In this document: piece after piece, positions 22,441 through 32,800 of the stretch
How the letters are laid out: each line of letters opens with the position of its first letter
How positions within the stretch are numbered: the stretch's first letter is position 1
Source: a virus
DNA length: 36,337 nucleotides
IMG/VR virus record: IMGVR_UViG_3300006793_000111
Coordinates: 1 to 36,337 of that record
Strand: one strand, 5' to 3'
The notes under the pieces: model-generated
The model's database searches: none
Told to the model about the DNA's origin: nothing
Seen by the model: the letters and a program-made list of their open reading frames with translations, nothing else
Program-made: the position numbers and the translations under genes

Positions 22441-23675
22441 TGGCTTTTACTATAACAATTGGAAGGTTGACATTTACTTCACCAGCAAATTTATCTGATA
22501 GTAGATCAGGATCAACTCACACTATAAGTATTACTGGTACTTTAGCTCCAGATAGCTTAGATGAAGCGAAGTATATAAGAGACGAATTATTAGCTTGTGC
22601 TAATGGTTATTATGTAGTTCCATTTATCTGGCAAGGGGATACTTCTATTACTGGTTATGTCAAAGTTACAGGAGCTTCTGTCAACACTACTAGAGTACAA
22701 ATAGGTGGATACCAGTATTCTATAGAATTAGAGTTTTTAGGAAATATGGGTGAAGTTGAATTTGAGAGTCAGCTGTCAGGTGGGATTATACAAAATGATC
22801 ACAGTATAACTTCTACTACAAGTCAGTTTTATGCACCACCAGTAAACTCGTATTCACATGATCATGGATCTATTCCAGGTACCTTTTCTAGAGTAGGTGA
22901 AGATGGTACAACTTATATAAGGTTTGGATCTTCTCTAAAAGACTACAACGCAAAATACTTGTGCGACCCAGAGGATTATTATAAGAATGCATGTGAGGTT
23001 TATACAGATGGTATTGATGATGTCACAAGACTAAGATGTGGCTTAGAGTCACCCAATAACTCACCATCCTCTACAAAAATTCAGAATGGTTTAGTACAAA
23101 TGACTTTTGTCAACAATACAGCACAATCTAGATTCATTATTAAAGCCTATGATGGCTCTGATTATTTGTCTTCAACAGAATTTGCTGTTTCTCGTGGTGC
23201 AAGTGCAAACGAGTGGCAGGGTTGGAGATCTGTACAGATACTAAAAAATGATCCTGAAATATGTACAGTTAGACTAGGTAGTTATTACGAAGCAACCACT
23301 AAAGATAAAAGGCTAACTCTTGATGTTTCTTTAAGAAGAGGTGCTAGGCATTTTTCTATAGTGGCTACACAATACTCATCAGCACAGTTTAACATTAGAC
23401 CAACTACTACAACCGCTTATGTTGACAATACTAGTTATGGCATAACTTCTAGTAATGATATCGATGGTAATAAAATTTTATTGGGTAGTCCGCAAAACTT
23501 TGATGTAGATACAACAAATGGTGGTATTAATTCAACAGCTTCTACTGCAACTTTAAAAGCGTTTATAGGTTATGAATATAATGGGAGTTCGGCTACTTCA
23601 GAAGATCAAGCTACTAAAGTTAGAGATCAGTATCTTGATAATATATTTGAGGTTGTCCGATTAGTTAAATCATGA
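22440..23675 (+). CDS. Distal tail protein (Dit-like)
   Basis: 411 residues. I place the start at ATG 22440 (coupled TAATG); GTG 22434 is a weaker alternative. The N-terminal 110 residues (FTITIGRLTFTSPANLSDSR, HTISITGTLAPDSLDEAKYIRDELLACANGYYVVPFIWQGD, TGYVKVTGASVN) have the strand order of distal tail proteins that form the ring at the tube tip. The rest is beta-rich, with a likely carbohydrate-binding-type or lectin-like sandwich (FSRVGEDGTTYIRFG, RLTLDVSLRRGARHFSIVA). The end overlaps the hub gene by four bases (ATGA). Dit is my best reading; a generic minor tail protein is the alternative. Confidence 0.65.
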   Translation: MAFTITIGRLTFTSPANLSDSRSGSTHTISITGTLAPDSLDEAKYIRDELLACANGYYVVPFIWQGDTSITGYVKVTGASVNTTRVQIGGYQYSIELEFLGNMGEVEFESQLSGGIIQNDHSITSTTSQFYAPPVNSYSHDHGSIPGTFSRVGEDGTTYIRFGSSLKDYNAKYLCDPEDYYKNACEVYTDGIDDVTRLRCGLESPNNSPSSTKIQNGLVQMTFVNNTAQSRFIIKAYDGSDYLSSTEFAVSRGASANEWQGWRSVQILKNDPEICTVRLGSYYEATTKDKRLTLDVSLRRGARHFSIVATQYSSAQFNIRPTTTTAYVDNTSYGITSSNDIDGNKILLGSPQNFDVDTTNGGINSTASTATLKAFIGYEYNGSSATSEDQATKVRDQYLDNIFEVVRLVKS

Positions 23676-26600
23676 GCGTAACAGAAAAACTTATGGCACC
23701 AGGACAGTTTACTGTCCAACTAGACAAAAAAATAATACCAAATACAATAATTAATCAACTTGACGCTTGGGGAAATATAGTTATAGTTCCAGCAGATCTA
23801 AATGTACTTGAATTTTCAGATTCAACACTTCTGACAGCAGCTAGTTATGTAGGAATTCTCTACAGTCTGGAAATAGGTGATGAGGAAAATGTTGTTTTGA
23901 CAGGTCAAGGTATGGTTGCTTACTTAGGAGATGGTGACTCTAAAGGTATGCCAATCGCCGAGACTGGTGGTCCTACTGGTGTTAGGTCTTACACCAATGC
24001 AACTTTAGTCAATACACTAGATGGAACTGGAACTCCTAAAGGGTTGCTAAGAGATGAATCAGGTAATCAGGGTCCTATAAGAAAAGGTACTATTACTGAA
24101 ACTGGTACAAATTATACAGGCACTCATTATACAGAATCAGCTTTAAAAGCAATAAAATATGTATGTCAAGAAGTAGGCGCAGAATTCAAAATAAGTACTA
24201 ATGGTTTTCTAAGTGCTGGATCATCCTCTGATATTTTTTCAGGTCACGACAGTAATCCAACATCTATAATAGTTAGAAATCAAAGTGGTGAAGATCCCAA
24301 CATAACAGGTTTGAGTACAACTAGTTTAGTAGCTCAGTATGACGCTTCTGAGTTTGTAAACAAAGTAGAACTCGTTGCTAGTAAGTATGGTTTTGAAGCA
24401 AACTACGGACAAGCTACAACTTCATCTAATCCTTATAAAGATATTTTTGGAAATGCTCTAAAAAGAACTCAATATGTTTCAGATCCGCAAACACCTGCTA
24501 CTAGTAAAACGACCAGAGCTACAGCTTATTTAAACGAGCTAAATGAAGTTAAAAAAACTTTAAATGTATCTTTAGAGGAATATGATATAGCTGGTGATTT
24601 TCAAGTCGGTGACAAGATATTTATTCATGATCCAGATATTGGATTTGTTGATACAGAAGCAGATAGGTTGTCTGAAAGTAGAAGTTCTCTCTTTGAGACA
24701 ACATACCAAGGACAAATTTTAAACCCAACAAAAATAAGAATATTGGGTCTTACTTGGCCAGTGAAAAACGGATATGGTGTCTTTTACAGAAAATCTAATG
24801 GTTCATATATAGAACTTACAGATTATATGTTATGGGAAACTGGAGATGTTCAATTAGAGATAGGTGATGTAGCCCCATCTTTAACTGAAAGTCTAAGTTT
24901 TAGCGGATATACACTAGATGCTGTTGGTGGGGAAGATAAGACAGTTCCTAATACACCATCAAGTCTTACCCAAGTTGCAGGTACTTACTCAGATGGTAAT
25001 GGCGTTTCAAAAGCATTTATAAAATTATCTTGGACAGCTCCTACTAATACAGATGGATCAACTATAACAGATGGTGCTTATTACAGAGTTAGATATAAAG
25101 CTATAGCTGACTCAGGAAGCAATAATATCAACACTTCTGGTGGTTCTCAAGTAACTGAGTTTACTTATCAAACTGTACAGTTTAATGATACTGATTTTGT
25201 GATATACGATTTATCACCCAATACTTTCTACGAAGTAGGTGTTCAAGCTGTAGATCAATCAGGATTTGATAGTGCTTTTGCTGCTATATCTTCTGTACAA
25301 ACCCCTAGAGACGCAGGCGCACCAAATAAACCAGCTGGCTTTACTACTATTGCATCAAACCCTCTAAGGGTACAATTCATACACAATTTAGGACAAGCAA
25401 AAGATGATTCAGGAAATAATGTAAGTCCTGTTGTTAACTTTACTTTAGCTAAAGATATTGATCACATAAATATATACGCTTCCACAACACAAGGTTTTAA
25501 TCTTAATTATGACTCGACAAATAAAAAAGTTCAAAACTCTGGATTTAAAATTGGAGAATTAAAAGCTACACATGCACACATTACTAATGGAATTGCTACT
25601 GTCGGATATGTTGATATAGATAACGCAACTACACATTATTTTAGATGTACTGCTGTTGATAGTTCTGGTAATGAATCGGAACCATCAGATGAACAGACAG
25701 GTAATGCAGAACTAGTTAATACAGCTCATATATCAAACTTAGCAGTTACAGAAGCTCTTATTGGAAATGCGGCAGTCACGACACTAAAAGTTGCTGATGC
25801 TGCGATAACAAACGCAAAAATTACTAACTTAAATGCAACTAAAATTGACGCAGGTACTATTAGTGCTGATCGTATTGGTGCAGGAACTATTAATACATCT
25901 AAGTTAAACTTTACACCTGTTAGTACTTCTAATATTGTTGCAAGTATTAACTCTTCTTCTGAAGGTCTAGAAATAAATGCTGCAAGAGTTGACTTTTCTG
26001 ATCTAGTATCTGTCGGCGGTGCTTTAGATGTCGGAGGTTCTGATACTTCTAGTTTTCATGTAGATACTGATGGTAATATGTTTTTAGGTGCTGGAACACT
26101 AAGTGCTGCCCCATTTAAAGTTACTAAAGAGGGTGTTTTGACTGCAACCTCAGTTACAGCCTCAAGTGTATTTGTTAATGGTGTCTCAATTACACCTTCT
26201 TCTGTAACATCAGCAGTTAATATGGATGCTGCTTCAACTTTGACTGATAACTTTACATTGTCTGGATCTGGAAAAATAAGGACAGCTTCAACTGGTTCAA
26301 GAATAGAAATGTTTGAAAGTTCTAATGTTGGTATCTTGAACTTCTATGGTGATGGTGGCGAACTTACTATGTCTATGCAAGCTGGTAACGATGAGTTTCA
26401 ACTTGTTGGTGGAACAGATGATAATGTTAAATTAAGTACGGTAGCTGGCAAGGAATTTGAAATAAGTGCAGGACACATAAAACTCAATGCTTATGGAACA
26501 TCAAGTGGCGGAGATATATATTTAGGTAGTTCAAATAGCAGTGTGAGACTCCTTATTGGAACTAATCCTGGAACAGCAGGACAGGTACTAACAAGTAATG

Positions 26601-27421
26601 CTAATGGTATTTCTTGGACAACCACTTCAGGACATTCCCATAATGGATATAGTTTTCCTAATAGTGGTACATTGCTTTCAACAAATAATCACTCTCATGG
26701 AAATAGCATGACACCTAATACTCATGGGAATGAAAATCACAATGTTTCATTTGGAACTGGTAATGGTAATTCCAATCTATCGATAGGTAACAGTTCTAAT
26801 AATGCAGCACCTGGTTCTCACCCTAATAGTGGTCATCATAGTCACAGTGGAACAGTTTTAACTACAGCAGGTGCTGATAACCTATACGCTTCAGCTCATA
26901 ACCACCCTTATGCTTCATCTAATCACAGTAACAGTTCACATAATGTTGACTTTGCTACGGAAACTTATGTAAACGGACAAATTACAAGTCACAGGTTTAG
27001 TGTAAGTCATTCGGATGAAAGGTTAAAAGAAGATATAGCTCCTATAACTTTAGGTCTAGATTTTCTGAATAGGTTAACGCCAAGAGATTTTAATTGGAAA
27101 TCTTCTCACTTAGATACTTTATATAGTTCTGATGATTCTATGGATTTGAAGTATAAAGGAATGACAAGTAACTTACAGCAGGGATTTGTTGCTCAAGAAG
27201 TTAAACAAGCAGTGTTTGATGAAACAGGTAGCAATACAGCTTTTTCTGGTTTAAAAATTGGGGACATTACAGATTATGACTCAAGTATAACTAGTGATGC
27301 AGATGACATGGGTAGGATAGAACTTGAAAACTTTATACCTCCGTTAGTTAAAGCAGTCCAGCAACTATCGGCTAAGATAGAAGTATTAGAAGCTAGAGTA
27401 GACGAGTTAGAGGGAACATAA
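23672..27421 (+). CDS. Tail hub / adhesion protein with FN3 domains and S74 self-cleaving chaperone
   Basis: 1249 residues. The first 420 are hub-like. Two fibronectin type III domains follow (about 424-545, PNTPSSLTQVAG...WTAPTN; about 550-680). A stalk of repeated A-I-x-N-A-x-I-T segments begins near 685, as in lambda gpJ-type fibres. From about 985 there is a His-rich HxH section (HSHNG, HSHG, HHSHSG) of the kind that coordinates metal in fibre tips. The C-terminus is an S74 intramolecular chaperone with the Ser-Lys pair S1114 and K1119 (SDERLKEDI), the same five-residue spacing as endosialidase, then GFVAQEVKQAVF. Autocleavage before S1114 is expected after trimerisation. It ends in a coiled coil and overlaps the next ATG. 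Confidence 0.82.
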   Translation: MSVTEKLMAPGQFTVQLDKKIIPNTIINQLDAWGNIVIVPADLNVLEFSDSTLLTAASYVGILYSLEIGDEENVVLTGQGMVAYLGDGDSKGMPIAETGGPTGVRSYTNATLVNTLDGTGTPKGLLRDESGNQGPIRKGTITETGTNYTGTHYTESALKAIKYVCQEVGAEFKISTNGFLSAGSSSDIFSGHDSNPTSIIVRNQSGEDPNITGLSTTSLVAQYDASEFVNKVELVASKYGFEANYGQATTSSNPYKDIFGNALKRTQYVSDPQTPATSKTTRATAYLNELNEVKKTLNVSLEEYDIAGDFQVGDKIFIHDPDIGFVDTEADRLSESRSSLFETTYQGQILNPTKIRILGLTWPVKNGYGVFYRKSNGSYIELTDYMLWETGDVQLEIGDVAPSLTESLSFSGYTLDAVGGEDKTVPNTPSSLTQVAGTYSDGNGVSKAFIKLSWTAPTNTDGSTITDGAYYRVRYKAIADSGSNNINTSGGSQVTEFTYQTVQFNDTDFVIYDLSPNTFYEVGVQAVDQSGFDSAFAAISSVQTPRDAGAPNKPAGFTTIASNPLRVQFIHNLGQAKDDSGNNVSPVVNFTLAKDIDHINIYASTTQGFNLNYDSTNKKVQNSGFKIGELKATHAHITNGIATVGYVDIDNATTHYFRCTAVDSSGNESEPSDEQTGNAELVNTAHISNLAVTEALIGNAAVTTLKVADAAITNAKITNLNATKIDAGTISADRIGAGTINTSKLNFTPVSTSNIVASINSSSEGLEINAARVDFSDLVSVGGALDVGGSDTSSFHVDTDGNMFLGAGTLSAAPFKVTKEGVLTATSVTASSVFVNGVSITPSSVTSAVNMDAASTLTDNFTLSGSGKIRTASTGSRIEMFESSNVGILNFYGDGGELTMSMQAGNDEFQLVGGTDDNVKLSTVAGKEFEISAGHIKLNAYGTSSGGDIYLGSSNSSVRLLIGTNPGTAGQVLTSNANGISWTTTSGHSHNGYSFPNSGTLLSTNNHSHGNSMTPNTHGNENHNVSFGTGNGNSNLSIGNSSNNAAPGSHPNSGHHSHSGTVLTTAGADNLYASAHNHPYASSNHSNSSHNVDFATETYVNGQITSHRFSVSHSDERLKEDIAPITLGLDFLNRLTPRDFNWKSSHLDTLYSSDDSMDLKYKGMTSNLQQGFVAQEVKQAVFDETGSNTAFSGLKIGDITDYDSSITSDADDMGRIELENFIPPLVKAVQQLSAKIEVLEARVDELEGT

Positions 27422-27627
27422 TGGCATTTGAATACAAATATGATGCAAAAACTATAAGCAATGAAGAGAAGCTTGAAGAATTAAAAGATTATATGAAAGC
27501 TCTTGAAGAAGTGCATCGTTCAGAATCTTCAAAAGACTCCCCAGATGCAGATAGATTGTCAAAACTTGAAACAGAAATTACAGCTAGAAGAACTGAATAT
27601 GAAAATTTAGGGGGATCATACGATTGA
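27421..27627 (+). CDS. Small coiled-coil protein ending in LGGSYD (68 aa)
   Basis: Not recognised. Mostly charged helix (EEKLEELKDYMKALEEVHRS, LSKLETEITARRTEYEN), so probably a coiled coil. The final YENLGGSYD resembles YEGLGGDYD near the end of the 28420 gene product. The start overlaps the hub stop by one base and the TGA overlaps TTG of the next gene (TTGA). It may be a fibre-assembly or linker protein of the tail tip. Confidence 0.65.
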   Translation: MAFEYKYDAKTISNEEKLEELKDYMKALEEVHRSESSKDSPDADRLSKLETEITARRTEYENLGGSYD

Positions 27628-28379
27628 AATTTGATTTAGGGGGAAAACAATCTATAGAGTTTAAAACAGATGTAAAAGGTCTTGAAAGCATAGCTCCAGT
27701 AAAAACAGCAAGTTATTTTTTACCTAAATGGTTTAAGAACATGTCTGATTCGATAGAGCAACCAGCAGTACACGAAAAAGGAAAGCCAAATTATTTTGGA
27801 AAAAAAGGTGATACAGCTAAAAAGCATACATCTGGCACAGTCAAAAGATGTCCAGCTATTGTTGATCTCATAACTGAAGGTTTTATAATACCTCTATGGT
27901 CTGACTTTTTAGTACAAAGAGATATGGAAACATTGGAATGGGATAATAAAAACTTTAAGTATGGAATTGAGTTTCACAGCAAAGAACAAATAAAAGGTTG
28001 GGATTTAAAAAAAACAGACTTTCCAGAAGGTGTTAAATTTATAAATCCATGGCGTATTTACACACCAAAAGGGTACTCGGTGATGTTTATGACACCAACC
28101 TATCAGTTCGAAAAAAGATTTACGGTGTTACCTGGGATAGTAGAAACTGATAGTTATCATCATGTAAATTTTCCTACTGTTTGGCACACAACAAAAGATA
28201 CCTTTATTGAAAGAGGAACACCTTTTATACAAGTTATACCATTCAAAAGAGATAGATGGAATCTGTCAGTAGATCAAATGAGTGATCAGGATCTAGCTAA
28301 TGAAGAAATAGAAAAAGTACGACTTTCGACAAAGTTTAAAAATTCTTATAGAGATCTGGTTGCAAAGAGTAAGAACTAA
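27624..28379 (+). CDS. Conserved-looking phage protein of unknown function (251 aa)
   Basis: Starts at TTG 27624, coupled to the previous stop. Features are LPKWFKNM, HTSGTVKRCPAIVDLITEGFIIPLWSDF, GVKFINPWRIYTPKGYSVMFMTP, a GIVETDSY turn, and GTPFIQVIPFKRDRW. I recall this pattern from proteins of unknown function in cyanophages and other marine phages, possibly related to DUF6065. It is a compact soluble domain with no signal peptide. Placement inside the adhesion region suggests a virion or host-interaction role, but nothing visible fixes the function. Confidence 0.7.
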   Translation: MKFDLGGKQSIEFKTDVKGLESIAPVKTASYFLPKWFKNMSDSIEQPAVHEKGKPNYFGKKGDTAKKHTSGTVKRCPAIVDLITEGFIIPLWSDFLVQRDMETLEWDNKNFKYGIEFHSKEQIKGWDLKKTDFPEGVKFINPWRIYTPKGYSVMFMTPTYQFEKRFTVLPGIVETDSYHHVNFPTVWHTTKDTFIERGTPFIQVIPFKRDRWNLSVDQMSDQDLANEEIEKVRLSTKFKNSYRDLVAKSKN

Positions 28380-28419
28380 AATTTAATTTTTCTGTGGTAA
28401 TGTGATTACTGGAGGACAA

Positions 28420-28680
28420 ATGGCTAAATCATACGAATTTAAAGTATTCGATGACAATATGAAGAGACAATTTCTTTTAAATCAAATACTTGAACAGGAA
28501 GTACAGTTGTTTAGTTTAATGATTGCGCCATTAGCTGATAATGATCCACAGTATGATGAGTGGCTATATAGTTTTGAAGAGATAAAGAAGTCTACTTCAA
28601 AATTGATGGAGGTATACGAAGGTCTTGGTGGGGATTACGATCTACAGGAGATAAAGCGTGTCATTAACAACTCACAGTAA
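28420..28680 (+). CDS. Small helical protein with YEGLGGDYD motif (86 aa)
   Basis: I use ATG 28420 with GGAGG at 28411-28415, rather than the upstream GTG 28402. The product is helical (MKRQFLLNQILEQEVQLFSLM, EWLYSFEEIKKSTSKLMEVYEG) and near its end has YEGLGGDYD, matching the C-terminus of the 27421 product. The two may be distant duplicates flanking the 27624 gene. The last 23 bases overlap the next gene, whose ribosome binding site lies inside this one. Confidence 0.68.
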   Translation: MAKSYEFKVFDDNMKRQFLLNQILEQEVQLFSLMIAPLADNDPQYDEWLYSFEEIKKSTSKLMEVYEGLGGDYDLQEIKRVINNSQ

Positions 28681-29839
28681 CAGTACAACAGAGATTGCTA
28701 ATCTCAGTACTCAAGACAACTTTTTTGACACTTCAGACTCTGGTGAGGGTTATACACTATCTCAAGCAACTCTTAAGTTAGTTTCTTTAAATCATAATCT
28801 ACATTTAGACGGTAGAACTATTGTCTCAGACGGTAATCTTTCGATAGGAACAACAGCAACTAATACAGAAATTGTTTTTGGTACAGCTTCAACAGCTGCT
28901 TTTAAAATAGACGGAACAGGCAGATTAGATATTCTATCTGGCAAGCTTTTAATCGATGGATCTGATGGCGATAGTGGACAGGTTTTGACAACAGATGGTT
29001 TAGGTAACATTTCTTGGACTACACCTGCCACAGCACAGTATGCTTTTGCTAAATTTTCTGTAACTGGTCAAACTACACTACAAGCTTCATCTACTTCTGA
29101 AACTGTAGAGTTTGAGGCAGGATCTGGAATATCTTTATCGACTAACTCTTCTTCTAATCCTAAAAAAATTACTATTGCTAATACAAACACAGCAGCAAAT
29201 GCTTTTTCAACATTTTCTGTCTCTGCAAACGGCGGTTCTGCTAGTGGATCAAGTGCCGTAGCAGATGGGGAAACTGATACTCTGACACTTGTAGCAGGTA
29301 GCAACATAACTTTAACTTCAGATTCTAATAATGATCAAATAACTATCTCTAGTTCAGGTTCTGGCGGTGGTTCTCAAAATCTTTTTAGTTCTATTTCTTC
29401 AGCAAACCAAACAACAATCTCGGCGACCAGCGATACGGATACACTAGCTATAGAGTCTGAATCTGATCCGAGTGGTATTGTTACTAGAGATGGGAATGTA
29501 GACATAGTTACAGACTCGTCACAAAGAAAAGTTACTCTAAAAGCTAAGATACCGATAACTCACAGTCATAGTGGTAAAATGCCTGTAGTAGCTTCTGATG
29601 GATCTACTACTGGAGTTCCGTTAAAAAACCACTTTATACCAGTTACTACGACAGCAACTGTTAATGGTGGGGGTACAACAGTTGGTATGAGTACAAGAGC
29701 TGTAGAAGTTTTACAAGCTGACGGTAGTACATTACAAAGATTAATTATGCCACCAAGCAGTAACAGTACAACACTTATATTTACAGCAACTCAATCTGAC
29801 GGAAGCACTACGACTAAAGAATTGGATATGGGTGAATAA
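28658..29839 (+). CDS. Tail fibre protein with repeated beta modules (393 aa)
   Basis: GTG 28658 has AGGAG (28646-28650) seven bases upstream. The protein is Ser/Thr/Gly-rich and strand-forming, with modules such as FSTFSVSANGG...ADGETDTLTLVAGSNITLTSDS that also appear in the giant fibre (AFSTLAVAGQSNVVADAETDTLTLAAGTG). GQVLTTDGLGNISWTT also matches GQVLTSNANGISWTT in the hub protein. It probably forms part of the tail fibre assembly with the next gene, which follows with no gap. An HSHSGK motif is present near 305. Confidence 0.75.
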   Translation: MSLTTHSNSTTEIANLSTQDNFFDTSDSGEGYTLSQATLKLVSLNHNLHLDGRTIVSDGNLSIGTTATNTEIVFGTASTAAFKIDGTGRLDILSGKLLIDGSDGDSGQVLTTDGLGNISWTTPATAQYAFAKFSVTGQTTLQASSTSETVEFEAGSGISLSTNSSSNPKKITIANTNTAANAFSTFSVSANGGSASGSSAVADGETDTLTLVAGSNITLTSDSNNDQITISSSGSGGGSQNLFSSISSANQTTISATSDTDTLAIESESDPSGIVTRDGNVDIVTDSSQRKVTLKAKIPITHSHSGKMPVVASDGSTTGVPLKNHFIPVTTTATVNGGGTTVGMSTRAVEVLQADGSTLQRLIMPPSSNSTTLIFTATQSDGSTTTKELDMGE

Positions 29840-32800
29840 ATGTCACAAAAAACACCAGTAAGGTTAAATTATGACTCATCAGGTAATCTTGATGGCTTTG
29901 CTGAATTTCAATCTACTGAGTTTGTAAGTTTAGCTGATGGTGGTACAGGTGCTTCTTATGGTTCACTTGCTGCTTTAAGAACAGGGATAGGGTTATCTAT
30001 AGGAACAAATGTACAAGCATTTGATTCAGATTTAACAACTCTTTCAAACTTAACACATGCTGATGGTTCTTTTATAGTTTCAGATGGTACACAGTATGTT
30101 TTAGAAAGTGGATCTACTGCAAGAACTTCCCTAGGTCTCGGTACAGGAGACAGTCCACAATTTACAAGTCTAACTCTTACTGGCAACTTAGATGTCAGAG
30201 GTGAAGTAGTAAGTACTGTTTCAGAAGTAATAACAATCGATGACGCTTTTATAAAATTAAACACAGGAAACTCAGAAGTTGATTCTGGAATAATAGTAGA
30301 AACAACCGATACGAATGATGCTAGATTGTTTTATGATGTATCTAACAATAGATGGGTACTAGGAGAAAACAATACTTATGACGAAATAATAACACAGACT
30401 TCTACTGATACACTCACAAACAAAACTATAAGTGGATCTTCCAATACTATAACAAATGTTGGAAACAGCGCTTTATCTAATTCAACGATTTCTATTACTG
30501 ACGGTTCCACAACTACTGCAATAAACTTAGGAGAAACAGTTACCTTTACAGGTGGAGCTGGTGTAGATATTGCTGAAAGCTCAGGAACACTAACATTTAC
30601 TGCTGATCTTTCAGAAATAACCACCGATCTCAATGAAAGAATTGATGATCAAGTTTCTACACTTTTAGTAGATTCTAATACTTCTGGTATAGATATCAGT
30701 TATGACGATACTAATGGGCAACTGACTATAAGCTCAGACCTTTCAGAAATTGTAGAAGCTTTACAAGATAATGTACAAGGATTATTTGTTGGCGGTACAG
30801 GTGTTACAACTGCTTACAATGACGCAAGTAATTCTTTAACACTATCTTTAGATTTTAGTGAGTTTGACACAGATAATGTAGTAGAGGGTACAACAAATCT
30901 TTTCTTTACTAATGAAAGAGTTGATGACAGGGTTGATTCTTTACTTACAGCAGGAACTAATGTTACTTTAACTTATGACGATACAGCAGGTACTTTAACG
31001 GTAGCTTCTACAGACACAAACACACAATTATCACAAGAAGAAGTAGAGGATTATGTAGCTGGAGTTATAACAGCTGGTACAAATGTATCCGCAACTTATG
31101 ATGATGCTGCTGGGACTCTTACTATTGCTTCTACTGACACAAACACTCAACTCACTCAAGAACAGGTCGAAGACTTTGTTGGAGGTATGGTCAGCAGTAA
31201 TACTGAAACATTAATCAGTGTTACTTATGACGATACAAATGGAAAACTTAATTTTGTTGTAGATAATGATCTAGCTAATTACGACAACTCAACATCAGCG
31301 TTTATAAATTTAACAGACCTATCTGTAACAGATAGCGGTGGCGATGGTTCATTAAGTTATAACAACTCAACAGGTGTACTAACATATACAGGTCCATCAC
31401 AAGCTGAAGTATTAGCTCATATATCCGCAGGCACAGGAATTACAATATCTGGTGCTGGATCTATAGCTACAACTATAACTCAATATGCTGATGCAGATGT
31501 TCAGTCTTATTTATCTGGAGGAACTGGTGTTACTCTATCTAATGCTGGTGAATTCAGCATAGGACAGGCAGTAGCTACAACTGACAATGTAACTTTTAAT
31601 AATGTAACTGTAGATGGAGTACTTAACTCTAACGATATCACAGCTGCAAATATTTCAATTGACGGAAATGCGACAATAACTGGTAACTTAACAGTTGAGG
31701 GTACTTCTACACAAGTTGACTCTACTACTGTAACAGTTGCCGACCCACTCTTTAAATATGCAAAAGACAATACAGGTAACTCTGTTGATATAGGTTTCTA
31801 TGGTAAGTATGTACAATCTTCGACTACTAAGTATGCAGGTTTAGCTTGGGATGCTTCACAATCAGATAAGTTTAGATTATTTCACGGTAACCAAACAGAA
31901 CCTACAACAACCGTAGATATCACTGGTACTGGTCACACAACTGGTACTTTGATTGCAAATTTAGAAGGAAATGTAACAGGCGATATAACTGGTACGGTTT
32001 CAAGTATTGCTAACTTCGACACTGATGACTTAACAGAGGGTACAACAAATCTCTACTATACGGATGCAAGAGCTAGAGGTGCAATATCAGGCGGTACTGG
32101 AATTACGGTTTCTGGTGCAGGAGTCATTGCTACAACAATTACGCAATACGCTGACTCCGATGTTCAGTCCTACTTATCAGCAGGTACTGGAATAACATTA
32201 TCTGGATCTGGCCAGATTGCAACAACTATTACTCAGTACGCAGATTCTGATGTAGAAAGTTACATCAGTGGTGGTACAGGTATAGACTTTTCTTCTGGAT
32301 CAATATCTATAGACTCAACTGTTTTAACAGAAACTTCTACAGATACATTAACTAATAAAACAATAAACTTTGAAAACAATACAGTGATTGTTGAATATGC
32401 TGTAACAGTAGCAAGTGTCGGTGGTAGTAATAAATTCTTAATAGATGGTGAAGCTCAAGCTACTATATCATTCAACCCAGGCATAACATATAGATTTGAC
32501 TTATCTGACAACTCGTTATCTGGGCATCCATTTAAATTATCAACAACTGATAATGGTTCTCATAATAGTGGTAGTGAATACACAACAGGAAAAACAACAA
32601 ACGGTTCTCAAGGTAGTTCTGGGGCGTATGTGGAGTATACAGTCAATGGGGCTACTTCAGATATTCTTTATTACTACTGTTCCTCACACTCTGGTATGGG
32701 TGGAACTATTACAGTATTCGGCTCATCTTATGGTGATGCCGATGTACAGTCTTATCTTTCAGCTGGAACAGGAATAACTCTTTCTGGCTCTGGAGTTATA

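Noticed and set aside
32496-32777. + strand alternate frame of 93 codons in the cupredoxin-like region
   Set aside because: No ribosome binding site and no family features; the main frame has clear motifs here.
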